Made by a program: the position numbers and the translations under genes
Shown: piece after piece, positions 1 through 7,286 of the stretch
How the letters are laid out: each line of letters starts with the position of its first letter
Position numbering within the stretch: the stretch's first letter is position 1
Assembly (NCBI GenBank): GCA_041301185.1
Contig: JBFYSV010000286.1
Coordinates: forward strand, 1 to 13,506
DNA: 13,506 nt
Direction: 5' to 3'
Origin: JAQBDA01 sp041301185
GTDB lineage: Bacteria; Chloroflexota; Anaerolineae; Anaerolineales; UBA4823
Notes under the pieces: model-generated
The model's input: only the letters and a program-made list of their open reading frames with translations
What the model was told of the DNA's origin: nothing
Database searches by the model: none

Positions 1-1
1 G

Positions 2-1747
2 GGGTATGCTCACAGCCTGCAATCGGTGCTGGATGAAGGCGCATACCTGTATAAGGGCTATGCCTTTGCCAGCGGGCAATACCAGATCTACCAGGATTAT
101 GGCTTCTGGAGCAACCACATGCCGCTGGCTTTCTACATCCCCGGCGGCATCCAAACCCTGTTTGGCCCCGGCCTGGACACAGGCCGCTATTTTGCCATCT
201 TCCTGGGCGCTTTGATGCTGCTTGGCGTGTGGATCGTTGTCCGCCGCCTGGGAGGCCCCTGGTGGGCGGCACTGGTCTTGTGGGGAATCGCCATCAATCC
301 CGCTCTCGTCAAGATGTATAGCACCGCCATCACCCAGGTGCTGATCGCCTGCATGCTGGTCTGGGTGCTGGTCCTAACCCTGGGCAAAGACCGCCCGCTG
401 TGGCAGCTCGCCTTGGGCGCGATCCTGGCAGCCGCCATGTGGATGACGCGCATCAACGTTTTTCCTGTGCTGCCTATCTTGCTGCTCTATATCCTCTGGC
501 AAAACGGGCGCAAAGCCGCCCTGATCGCCGTCCTGGCGGGGGGGATAACCCTGGTGGCGCTGCATGCGCCCTTCTGGCCCGGCATCCTGCGCATGTACGC
601 TTACTGGCTGCCGGATAGCCTGACGCCATTCCTTGCCGCCTGGCAGCCGCCGGCTGCCAGCCTCTACTGGGATCCTGAGATCAGCTTGAGCACCCGCCTG
701 AACAGCTTTTTCCGGACTTTCCGCTTCCATTTCGTCTCGCTGGCGGCAGTCATCACCACCTGGATCCTGTGGCCCAAAAGGTCGAGCTGGAAATCAGAAT
801 CTCATTACCGGGCGGCGGTTTTCCTATCGGTGCTGTTTGCGGCTCTGTTTGCCATCCATTTTTGGGCGACGATGAGCAAAAACTACTGCGCCTATTGCCT
901 GGAGGGCTACACCGCCTTTTTTGCAGCCCTGGGCTGGATGCTGTTGGTGCTGCTCATTGCCAGCTGGCCCAGATTAACCTCCGGCTGGCGTCAGGCGCTG
1001 GCTGTCATTGGCATCCTGGTGGTCGCCAGCGGGGTGGGCTTCAGCACATTCGAGGACATTGGTCGTGCCATCTTAAGCATCGAATTCCCCTCCCTGGGGC
1101 AGCCCTCTATCCAGGTCTTGTTAGAAAACAAATTCCAGGTCAGCCCTCCGCGCGGCCAATTCCTGGTGGCATTTGCTTCCGGGGTGATCGCCGGGATATT
1201 GATCTTGCTGATTGCTGCCGTACCCGCTTGGATCGGCTACCGGCGCACCGGGCACTCCCGCTATGGGGTCTGGGCGCTGGTCTCCCTGCTGGTGGCTGGC
1301 GTGCTGCTCACCCCCACCCCGGTCCTGGGGCTGGGCTACCGCTCCTTTGACTGCGGTGGCGACGTGCTTGCCTCCTACCGAGCTGCCGGAGAGCACCTTG
1401 CCCGGCTGATCCCGCCCGGCTCGCAGGTGTACTGGAAAGGCGGGCTATCCGTTGCCCCTCTGTTGTACATTCCGGGAGTCAAGATCTACCCCTCCCAGGT
1501 GAACGGGGACTACTCCTACCGCCTGGACGGCGACCCAGATGCCCTGGAACGGTATGGTTTCTGGAATCACCGGCTGGCAGACGGGTGGCTGGACGAAGCC
1601 GACTTCGTCCTGGTGGAAGAGCGCTATTACCGCAAGTGGTTCAAAGATTGGGTGAATCAGGATCGATTTGTTGAGCTGCCGCCTACCGATGATTTGCTCG
1701 CCTGCCGGGATAGCTCAGCCATCCGTGTCTTCCAGCGCATTCGCTGA
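2..1747 (+). CDS. GT-C fold (ArnT/PMT-like) membrane glycosyltransferase, 5' end missing
   Basis: The frame is open to the left edge, so the N-terminus and the first membrane helix lie outside the window. A GTG at 26 is only an internal codon, because the conserved segment starts before it. The visible start carries the DEG-x-YLYKG segment, then a YQD segment followed by N-H-M-P. This resembles the first periplasmic loop of GT39/GT83-type transferases, where the acidic residues act on a lipid-phosphate sugar donor. About eleven hydrophobic helices follow over roughly residues 60-430, and the last 130 or so residues form a soluble tail rich in Trp, Tyr and acidic residues. The family moves sugars from polyprenyl-phosphate donors to lipid or protein acceptors outside the membrane. 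Donor and acceptor cannot be told from the sequence. It runs convergently into the acetyltransferase gene, and its operon partners would lie upstream, outside the window. Confidence 0.75.
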   Translation, partial: GYAHSLQSVLDEGAYLYKGYAFASGQYQIYQDYGFWSNHMPLAFYIPGGIQTLFGPGLDTGRYFAIFLGALMLLGVWIVVRRLGGPWWAALVLWGIAINPALVKMYSTAITQVLIACMLVWVLVLTLGKDRPLWQLALGAILAAAMWMTRINVFPVLPILLLYILWQNGRKAALIAVLAGGITLVALHAPFWPGILRMYAYWLPDSLTPFLAAWQPPAASLYWDPEISLSTRLNSFFRTFRFHFVSLAAVITTWILWPKRSSWKSESHYRAAVFLSVLFAALFAIHFWATMSKNYCAYCLEGYTAFFAALGWMLLVLLIASWPRLTSGWRQALAVIGILVVASGVGFSTFEDIGRAILSIEFPSLGQPSIQVLLENKFQVSPPRGQFLVAFASGVIAGILILLIAAVPAWIGYRRTGHSRYGVWALVSLLVAGVLLTPTPVLGLGYRSFDCGGDVLASYRAAGEHLARLIPPGSQVYWKGGLSVAPLLYIPGVKIYPSQVNGDYSYRLDGDPDALERYGFWNHRLADGWLDEADFVLVEERYYRKWFKDWVNQDRFVELPPTDDLLACRDSSAIRVFQRIR

Positions 1748-1771
1748 GGTTTGGCACCCCCACTCAGCCGC

Positions 1772-2791
1772 TTATCCCTCATCCAAGGCCATCGACATCC
1801 ACACCAGCGTCTGGTGCTGGCTAAATCCCGCGGCCTGGATCGCCTCGACAGCCTGCCCGCTGGGATAATCCAGCGCCAGGGTGCGCCGTGGCGAGGAGTA
1901 ACGCCGCACGTGCGCCAGTAGCGGCTGGATAGCCGTCCCGTCCCCATCCGGATCGACCGCCAGCCACAACAAATCGTGATAGCCAAAGGTCGATTGCCAG
2001 GTTAGCGTTCCGATCAGGCGATCTTCCCGCCAGGCGGACCAGTGGCGCATGTGTATTTCGTTGAACAGCCGGTAAATATAACCCCAGAATCCCGGGCGCA
2101 AAGCCGGGGGACGCAAAGACAGGTGCCAGGTCAGGTATGCCGGGTATAACTTCTTGAGCCACAGCTGCTGCACGGGCCAGTCCGCAGACCGCCGGGAGGC
2201 AATTTGCACTTCCCGGTTATTGCCTGCCGGCAAGCTACCTGCCGATTGTACAAGCAGATCTGCCGAGGTCTCCGGTTTGCTATGCCAGGTCGTCCGGCTC
2301 GACCTCCTGATGAAACCGATGGAGTGGTAGAGATTGCAGGCTGCCTCGTTTTCGGCCCGCACGTGCAGCCAGATTGTCTGGGCGCCCCGCGGGCGAACAT
2401 GGTCAATCGCGGCCTGGGTCAGGCTGCGGGCAATGCCTCGCCGCCGGTATGCGGGATGCACCGCCACGTTGGCAATCAAATAGTAGCGCCGGCTGAGATT
2501 GACATACGGGATCAAGGTCAGGTTGCCAACAATCCGGTTATCTTCTTCCCAAACAAACCCATTCAGCGGCATAATGCCGCCTTCCAGCAAACCTCCAGAC
2601 CAGCGGAAAGCTACCCCGCGCTGGGCTGCAGCGCGCATATGCCGCAGGTAGCCATGCCCTTCCTCGTCAAGTGTCTCAGCAAAGCATAGCTCTATCAGGT
2701 CTGCTACCCGGTTGATATCTCTACGCGGGTCCAGAGGTCGCAAACATCCTGAGTTCTCAGCACCGGATATCGTTTCGGTGATGGTAGTCAT
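1772..2791 (-). CDS. Tandem GNAT-domain N-acetyltransferase
   Basis: The protein has 339 residues counted from the ATG at 2791. A GTG nine bases upstream (2800) is also possible, but the GGTGGA in front of the ATG gives the ATG better ribosome-binding support. The N-terminal half is a clear GNAT domain: the strand NVAVHPAYRRRGIA near residues 108-121 contains the acetyl-CoA pyrophosphate loop R116-x-x-G119-x-A121. It is followed by an N-x6-LY-x2-IGF segment typical of motif B. The C-terminal half (about residues 225-339) has a second GNAT-like pattern with LWLAVDPDGDG and AAGF, but lacks the R-x-x-G-x-G/A loop, so it is probably a degenerate acetyl-CoA-binding domain. Two-domain GNATs of this kind include mycothiol-synthase-like enzymes, but the substrate here is unknown. 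It is divergent from the nurA cluster and shares its 140-bp upstream region. Confidence 0.85.
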   Translation of the reverse strand: MTTITETISGAENSGCLRPLDPRRDINRVADLIELCFAETLDEEGHGYLRHMRAAAQRGVAFRWSGGLLEGGIMPLNGFVWEEDNRIVGNLTLIPYVNLSRRYYLIANVAVHPAYRRRGIARSLTQAAIDHVRPRGAQTIWLHVRAENEAACNLYHSIGFIRRSSRTTWHSKPETSADLLVQSAGSLPAGNNREVQIASRRSADWPVQQLWLKKLYPAYLTWHLSLRPPALRPGFWGYIYRLFNEIHMRHWSAWREDRLIGTLTWQSTFGYHDLLWLAVDPDGDGTAIQPLLAHVRRYSSPRRTLALDYPSGQAVEAIQAAGFSQHQTLVWMSMALDEG

Positions 2792-2839
2792 TTCATCCAC
2801 CAGGCCAGATCTGCCCGCTTGACCGCTCGGCGGTTCTCG

Positions 2840-2879
2840 GGTAAATTTACCTCATCAACCATTCCGGTTAAATTTTACC
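2840..2879. promoter_or_regulatory. Pair of operator-like palindromes in the divergent GNAT/nurA upstream region
   Basis: GGTAAATTTACC at 2840-2851 is a perfect 12-bp palindrome. GGTTAAATTTTACC at 2866-2879 is the same sequence widened by one T on each side of the AAATTT core, and is symmetric except at that one pair. The two centres are 27 bp apart. A further small inverted repeat, ACCGC-TCG-GCGGT, lies at 2822-2834. The site is between the starts of two divergent genes, where a dimeric repressor or activator would bind. No convincing -35/-10 pair could be assigned. The role as an operator is inference from symmetry and position. Confidence 0.45.
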
Positions 2880-2931
2880 CCAGGTTCTACCTGCCAGCCC
2901 GACCAAGTTTTGCGGTGTTCCAGGATATCCA

Positions 2932-4110
2932 ATGTCCATAGATTACCAGCAGCTACGCAAACAAATTAAAGAGCTTGGCGAAAGTGCTCCGGGTAAACAG
3001 GAGGAGCTGCATCGCAAGCGCCAGGAAGCAGCCGAGTTATTAACGAGCTATGCCCAGGAGGGTGATGCACTGCGCCTGAAAGTCCAGGAGATTGTTCGTA
3101 AACACGATCCTTCCCTGCGCTGCGCCCTGCCGGCGGATTTAAGCGAGCCACTGAATGGTCATTTTCCGCTCCCGCAGCTCCCGCCGTCTGCCACCCTGCT
3201 GGCTGCAGATGGATCGCAGATCAACTACGACCGCCACGCCGAGGTGGAATACAGTCTGGTCAACGTGGGCGCCATCCAGATGCGTCTGGGAGCCTCCACC
3301 CCTCCCCAGACAATGATCGAAACCAGGCTGTATTATGATGAGCAGCTCCACCACCTGACTGAAGCCAGCCTGGCGCTCTCCCGCGACCTGGAAGAGCGCT
3401 CCATCCTGGCCCGCCTGGCGTCCCAGCTGGAGCCGCCGGTCATCACCTTTACCGATGGTCCGGTGGAGCTGTGGGGCGTCCGGGATGCCAGCCCGGAGGA
3501 GACAACCAGCTTCCAGGAAAGCATGGCGCTATATTTGCAAGCGCTGAACCGGCTTGCGGAGCTGGAGGCAATCACCGCCGGCTATGTGGATAAGCCGGCT
3601 GCCAACCTGGTGGTGCGCCTGCTGGAAGCTGCCCGGGCAGCACCCGAAGACCTGGCAAATATCCGCCGCTACCAGCCGCTGCGCGGTGTCACCGACAAAG
3701 TCCTGTTCCGGGACCTGCTGGCGCCGGGCGAGCGCTCGGCAGTGTTCGCCTTGCAATCCCAGTCCGCCAAAAGCTACCCTGGACCGCTCGCCCTGCACTT
3801 TTTCTACCTGAACGTCGGTCGCCTGGGGCGTCCCTGGCTGGCGCGGGTGGAAATCCCAGCCTGGGTGGCGGAAAAGCCCCAGGCGCTGGATACCCTGCAC
3901 GCCGTGCTGATCGACCAGTGCCGGATCATGGGCACGCGCCCTTACCCATATTTGCTGCACCGCGCCCACGAGACAGCCGTGGTGAGCCTGGAGGAGCGCG
4001 ACCAGGTCACGCAAATGATCAGCATGGAATTGCGCCAGCGGGGTGTATCCATCGAGGGACCTTCACACAAGCAGTCTGCCAAAGACCAGCCCGGCAGGAC
4101 CCGGCTGTGA
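2932..4110 (+). CDS. nurA: NurA-family 5'-3' nuclease (HerA partner)
   Basis: NurA nucleases pair with the HerA translocase and resect DNA ends with Mn2+. This 392-residue protein shows the family motifs. A coiled-coil-like N-terminus (about 5-57) leads to LLAADGSQI with metal-binding D93. TFTDGPVELW follows with D175, then the AGYVDKP segment at 216-222. The C-terminal RPYPYLLHRAHETAV at 336-350 has Y338 and H346 spaced eight residues apart, as I recall for the active-site Tyr/His of Sulfolobus NurA. A glutamate ligand is expected between D93 and D175; several are present and I cannot choose one. The ATG at 2932 has AGGA six bases upstream. It is the first gene of the cluster ending with herA, which supports the call strongly. 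The Lys/Gln/Arg-rich C-terminal tail (about 373-392) seems disordered. Confidence 0.88.
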   Translation: MSIDYQQLRKQIKELGESAPGKQEELHRKRQEAAELLTSYAQEGDALRLKVQEIVRKHDPSLRCALPADLSEPLNGHFPLPQLPPSATLLAADGSQINYDRHAEVEYSLVNVGAIQMRLGASTPPQTMIETRLYYDEQLHHLTEASLALSRDLEERSILARLASQLEPPVITFTDGPVELWGVRDASPEETTSFQESMALYLQALNRLAELEAITAGYVDKPAANLVVRLLEAARAAPEDLANIRRYQPLRGVTDKVLFRDLLAPGERSAVFALQSQSAKSYPGPLALHFFYLNVGRLGRPWLARVEIPAWVAEKPQALDTLHAVLIDQCRIMGTRPYPYLLHRAHETAVVSLEERDQVTQMISMELRQRGVSIEGPSHKQSAKDQPGRTRL

Positions 4111-4118
4111 GTATCTGC

Positions 4119-4127
4119 AGGAGGTGA
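4119..4127 (+). promoter_or_regulatory. Perfect Shine-Dalgarno for the HerA-N-like gene
   Basis: AGGAGGTGA is fully complementary to the 3' end of 16S rRNA and ends four bases before a GTG start at 4132. It fixes the start of the downstream gene and suggests strong translation inside the operon, compensating for the weaker GTG codon. Confidence 0.8.
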
Positions 4128-4131
4128 ACAA

Positions 4132-4743
4132 GTGACAACGATTGAAATCGGCCGCATGCTGCGTGCCAACACCGCCGGGTTCATGATCGGCTGCAGGGTG
4201 GCACAGTTCGAGGCGCCATCCTTTGGCTCCCTGGTACGCGTCCCCCAGGGGAACGGCTACCAGATCTACGGTTTGATCCATGATATCCACATCGATGATG
4301 ACGGGCTGGTGCGGCAGCTGGTCACCGCTGAGGGTGTGGATGATGAAGTCATTGCCGACAACCGCCTGAACCGCAATATCCCCTTGGAGATGAGCGTCCT
4401 ATCGGTCGGCTTTGCCAACGACGGGCAGATATTCCACCTGCTGCCGCCGCGCCCACCACTCAGCCTGGATGTCATCTACCTGTGCGATCCGGCTGATCTG
4501 TGCCGTTTCACTGCCGCAGGGCGTTTCGGCTATTTCCGCCACATCCTGCGGGCGGTAGAGGTGCCTATCGGCGAGCTGCTGGCAGTCCACCTGCAGCAAG
4601 CCCAGGCAGCTCATCGCTCCGCCGGGGACCCCAGCTGGGCAGATGCCGCCACCCAGGAGCTGATCACCTTATTGCGTGATGATTACCCCACCTTGATGAG
4701 CGTGCTCAGCGCGCTGAGCGACACTTTGCCCGGAGAGGCGTGA
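4132..4743 (+). CDS. Stand-alone HAS-barrel-like protein resembling HerA N-terminus, no ATPase
   Basis: I do not recognise a named family for the whole 203-residue protein. The first 130 residues follow the plan of the N-terminal region of the HerA encoded two genes downstream. A short AGFMIG strand matches IGYLVG of HerA. GSLVRVP, then YQIYGLIHDIHID, matches AFVILES, then WLFYGLVTDFQLG. A later PPRPPLSLDVIYLCDPADLCRF stretch parallels PRPLPVKTV, AQVRLAGPGDIAEIF of HerA. There is no Walker A or B motif. The last 70 residues are helical and Ala/Leu-rich. HAS barrels are the small beta-barrels that HerA shares with F1-type ATPases and serve as docking surfaces. An adaptor joining NurA, the phosphoesterase and HerA is my inference. 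The GTG start is set by a perfect Shine-Dalgarno. It sits 21 bp after nurA, and its stop TGA shares one base with the next ATG (TGATG), so coupled translation is likely. Confidence 0.6.
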   Translation: MTTIEIGRMLRANTAGFMIGCRVAQFEAPSFGSLVRVPQGNGYQIYGLIHDIHIDDDGLVRQLVTAEGVDDEVIADNRLNRNIPLEMSVLSVGFANDGQIFHLLPPRPPLSLDVIYLCDPADLCRFTAAGRFGYFRHILRAVEVPIGELLAVHLQQAQAAHRSAGDPSWADAATQELITLLRDDYPTLMSVLSALSDTLPGEA

Positions 4744-5552
4744 TGGTAGATTTCGCCTTTGTCCAGATCACGGACCACCACCTGCCTGAGCAGGAGAACG
4801 ACCTGCCAAGAGGCTTCTCGCCGGCATATTCCCTGCGGGCAGTACTGCGCCATATTGCCCAAAATTTGGGGGCCTCCGCCGATTTTATCCTCTCCACCGG
4901 CGACCTGGTAGAGCCAGCCACGCCACAGGCTTACCAGAACCTGTTCCAGATGATGCAGCTGCAACCCGGGCAAAGACCGCCCGGCCCGGGATGGGTAACG
5001 ATTGAAGGACTGCAAAGCCAGGCAATCTACTTCATGCCGGGCAACCATGACGACCGGCTCCTCTTCCAGAAATATCTATTCACCCAGGCATCTACTAAGT
5101 CATTGATTAACGCCACCTTCCAGCACAAAGGTATCCAGTTCGTCTGCCTGGATATGGGCGCGGAACCGAAAGCCATGCTATACCGCCAGACGCTGGACTA
5201 TCTCGCCCGGGCGTTGAATAGCAGCTTGCCTACCATCATTGTCACCCATCATCATGTTGTCCCGGTTGGCGCTCGCTGGCTGGATGAGTACATTGCCGAT
5301 GATATCCATATGTTTTGGGAACTGCTTACAACCTCAGCCAAGCATAAGAAAATAGTAGGAGTCATCAGCGCCCACTCTCATATCACCTATGAAAAGTCGA
5401 TCGAGGGGATTACGGTTTTCGGTCTGCGCTCGACTGCATTCCCCTTCGCGCCGGTGGACGAGCCTTTGCTGACCCTGCTCCCCCCTCATTACCGGCTGTT
5501 TGAAATCAAGGACGGCAAGCTCACCTCCCGGGTCTTCGAGGTGGCATTGTGA
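4743..5552 (+). CDS. Calcineurin-like metallophosphoesterase in the nurA-herA cluster
   Basis: A 269-residue single-domain enzyme with all five dimetal motifs. Numbered from the ATG at 4743 these are ITDHH (D11, H13), STGDLVE (D54), MPGNHDD (N101, H102, D103), VTHHHVV (H169-H171) and ISAHSH (H211, H213). The usual G of the last GHxH motif is replaced by A, but no metal ligand is lost. Such enzymes cleave phosphomono- or diesters. The closest shape is the Icc/CpdA-type class III phosphodiesterase, while its place beside nurA and herA is where archaea keep mre11. It is too short for the Mre11 capping and Rad50-binding regions, and no rad50 is near. A GTG three bases earlier (4740) is possible, but GGAG at 4732 is better spaced for the ATG. 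Whether the substrate is DNA or a small nucleotide is unknown. Confidence 0.8.
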   Translation: MVDFAFVQITDHHLPEQENDLPRGFSPAYSLRAVLRHIAQNLGASADFILSTGDLVEPATPQAYQNLFQMMQLQPGQRPPGPGWVTIEGLQSQAIYFMPGNHDDRLLFQKYLFTQASTKSLINATFQHKGIQFVCLDMGAEPKAMLYRQTLDYLARALNSSLPTIIVTHHHVVPVGARWLDEYIADDIHMFWELLTTSAKHKKIVGVISAHSHITYEKSIEGITVFGLRSTAFPFAPVDEPLLTLLPPHYRLFEIKDGKLTSRVFEVAL

Positions 5553-5573
5553 ACCCACAAGGAATTTACTGCC

Positions 5574-7283
5574 ATGACAGATGAAAACGCAGATCCAATC
5601 GGTTACCTGGTTGGCGGCGGGTTAAAAGAGAACCTGCGCGTGCGCCTGACCATCCCTCCCCAGGAAGTGCAGGAGGGGGCTTTTGTCATCCTCGAAAGCG
5701 GGGAGTGGCTCTTCTATGGCCTGGTGACCGACTTCCAGCTTGGCGCTACCGACCCGCGCTTTGCCGATGAACAGAGCGAAACCCGCCTCCCGCCAGGTAT
5801 CGCTCGCCTGCTTCACGGTCAAACCCTGTTCACTAATCTGGAAGTGCTGCCTGCCCTGATGCTGGAGCGCGGTCCAGACCCAGAAAGCCCGGCCTACCCG
5901 CGCTGGCAGGAGGAAATCGATCTTGGCTTGCGCCAGACCCCGCGTCCCCTGCCGGTCAAGACCGTCCCGCCTCACCACGCCCAGGTGCGCCTGGCTGGTC
6001 CGGGTGATATTGCCGAGATCTTTGGTAAAACTACGCAGCCAGGCAACTTCATCGTCGGCTACACCCGGGAGCAAGAACACCCCGTCTGCCTGGACCTGGA
6101 TAAATTTGTCCAGCGCTCATCGGGCGTGTTCGGCGCAACCGGCACCGGCAAATCCTTCCTCACCCGCCTGCTGCTGGCCGGCCTGATCCACCACAACCGC
6201 GCCGCGTTGCTGGTGCTGGATATGCATAACGAGTACGGGTTTGAAGATACTGCCTCAGATACCGGGCAGCGCGTGCCTGGGTTACGCGATAAGTTCCCGG
6301 GACGGGTGCGCGTGGTCGGGCTGGGGCAGGGCGCTCAAATTCGCGGCCGCACCCCGGATTTCAACCTGGAAATCGCCATGCAGGATATCCAGCCCCAAGA
6401 TATCGAGCTGCTCACCCGTGAGCTTAACCTGAAGGAGACCACCCCCACCACGCTCGAAGCGCTGGTAGCGACCTTTGGAGGGCAGAGATGGTTTACCGAA
6501 TTTCGCGAGATGAAAACTGGAGCCATGATTGAGGACGAGAATGGCAGGAAGTTCCCCGCACCGGGGAGTGTGGCTGCCTGGGCAAACTCGGCAGGCGTCA
6601 ACACCATGGCAGCCGAAGGACTGCACTCCAAACTGGGACGCGTTTTCCACCTGCCGTATGTTGTGGAGAAACCTGCCGCCGACAGTATCGGCGAGATCAT
6701 CAAAGCCCTGGAGGCAGGGCAGCACATCGTGCTGTCTTTCGGCAGTCACGAGAGCGACCTGGATTACCTCCTGGTCAGCAATTTGCTCACCCGCAAGATC
6801 CGCGAGGCCTGGGAGCAGCGCACCAACACCTTCCGCACCAGCGGAAAAGATGAGCCGCGCCCACTGGTGATTGTCCTGGAGGAAGCCCATAAGCTGCTCA
6901 ACCGGGAGATGGCAGCCCAGACCACATTCAGCACCATAGCCCGCGAGATGCGCAAATACTATGTCACCTTGCTGATCGTCGACCAGCGCCCGTCCCAAAT
7001 TTATGATGAGGTCATGTCGCAGTTGGGCACGCGGGTTTCCGGCTGGTTGGGCGATGAGGACGATATTCGCGCCGTGCTCTCCGGGCTGGCAGGGCGCGAG
7101 GCATTGCGCGGCATGCTGGCCCGCCTGCAACCCAAAGAAGAAGTGCTCTTGTTAGGCTGGGGGGTACCGATGCCGCTGCCGGTCCGCTCGCGCCGGTATG
7201 ACGAGCGCTTCTGGGAAGAGCTGCTGGGAAAACCGTCGGTTGCCCGTCATAGCGACCAGGTTTTAGAGGAGCTTGGTTTCTAG
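5574..7283 (+). CDS. herA: HerA-type hexameric DNA translocase ATPase
   Basis: The 569-residue protein begins with a HAS barrel (about 9-60: IGYLVGGGLKENLRVRL, then WLFYGLVTDFQLG) and a second small N-terminal segment to about 155. The RecA/FtsK-HerA core follows. Walker A is GATGTGKS at 187-194. LDMHNEYG at 215-222 is the HerA signature D-x-H-x-E. Walker B is LVIVLEEAHK with E436-E437. The segment TIAREMRKYYVTLLIVDQRPSQ (454-475) contains the likely arginine finger R457 and the QRPS sensor. HerA forms a hexamer that pumps DNA into the NurA dimer. Length fits the family and all catalytic residues are present. AAGGA at 5559-5563 lies 10 bases before the ATG, a rather wide spacing. The gene starts 21 bp after the phosphoesterase and ends three bases before the next gene. 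Confidence 0.92.
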   Translation: MTDENADPIGYLVGGGLKENLRVRLTIPPQEVQEGAFVILESGEWLFYGLVTDFQLGATDPRFADEQSETRLPPGIARLLHGQTLFTNLEVLPALMLERGPDPESPAYPRWQEEIDLGLRQTPRPLPVKTVPPHHAQVRLAGPGDIAEIFGKTTQPGNFIVGYTREQEHPVCLDLDKFVQRSSGVFGATGTGKSFLTRLLLAGLIHHNRAALLVLDMHNEYGFEDTASDTGQRVPGLRDKFPGRVRVVGLGQGAQIRGRTPDFNLEIAMQDIQPQDIELLTRELNLKETTPTTLEALVATFGGQRWFTEFREMKTGAMIEDENGRKFPAPGSVAAWANSAGVNTMAAEGLHSKLGRVFHLPYVVEKPAADSIGEIIKALEAGQHIVLSFGSHESDLDYLLVSNLLTRKIREAWEQRTNTFRTSGKDEPRPLVIVLEEAHKLLNREMAAQTTFSTIAREMRKYYVTLLIVDQRPSQIYDEVMSQLGTRVSGWLGDEDDIRAVLSGLAGREALRGMLARLQPKEEVLLLGWGVPMPLPVRSRRYDERFWEELLGKPSVARHSDQVLEELGF

Positions 7284-7286
7284 GCT

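Noticed and set aside
1743..1768. GCTGAG / CTCAGC inverted repeat at the end of the glycosyltransferase gene
   Set aside because: A six-base stem with a 14-base loop and no T run on either strand is too weak to call a terminator, although its position between convergent genes is suggestive.
2204..2689. 161-residue plus-strand open frame across the GNAT gene
   Set aside because: It lies opposite a clear GNAT domain, and its product is Pro/Arg/Cys-rich without recognisable motifs or a ribosome site.
3529..4014. 161-residue minus-strand open frame inside nurA
   Set aside because: Antisense to conserved NurA motifs, His/Gln-rich composition typical of a shadow frame.
6282..7130. 282-residue open frame on the minus strand inside herA
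   Set aside because: It is fully antisense to a gene with intact catalytic motifs, has no domain pattern and no ribosome site. It is a by-product of GC-rich codon use.
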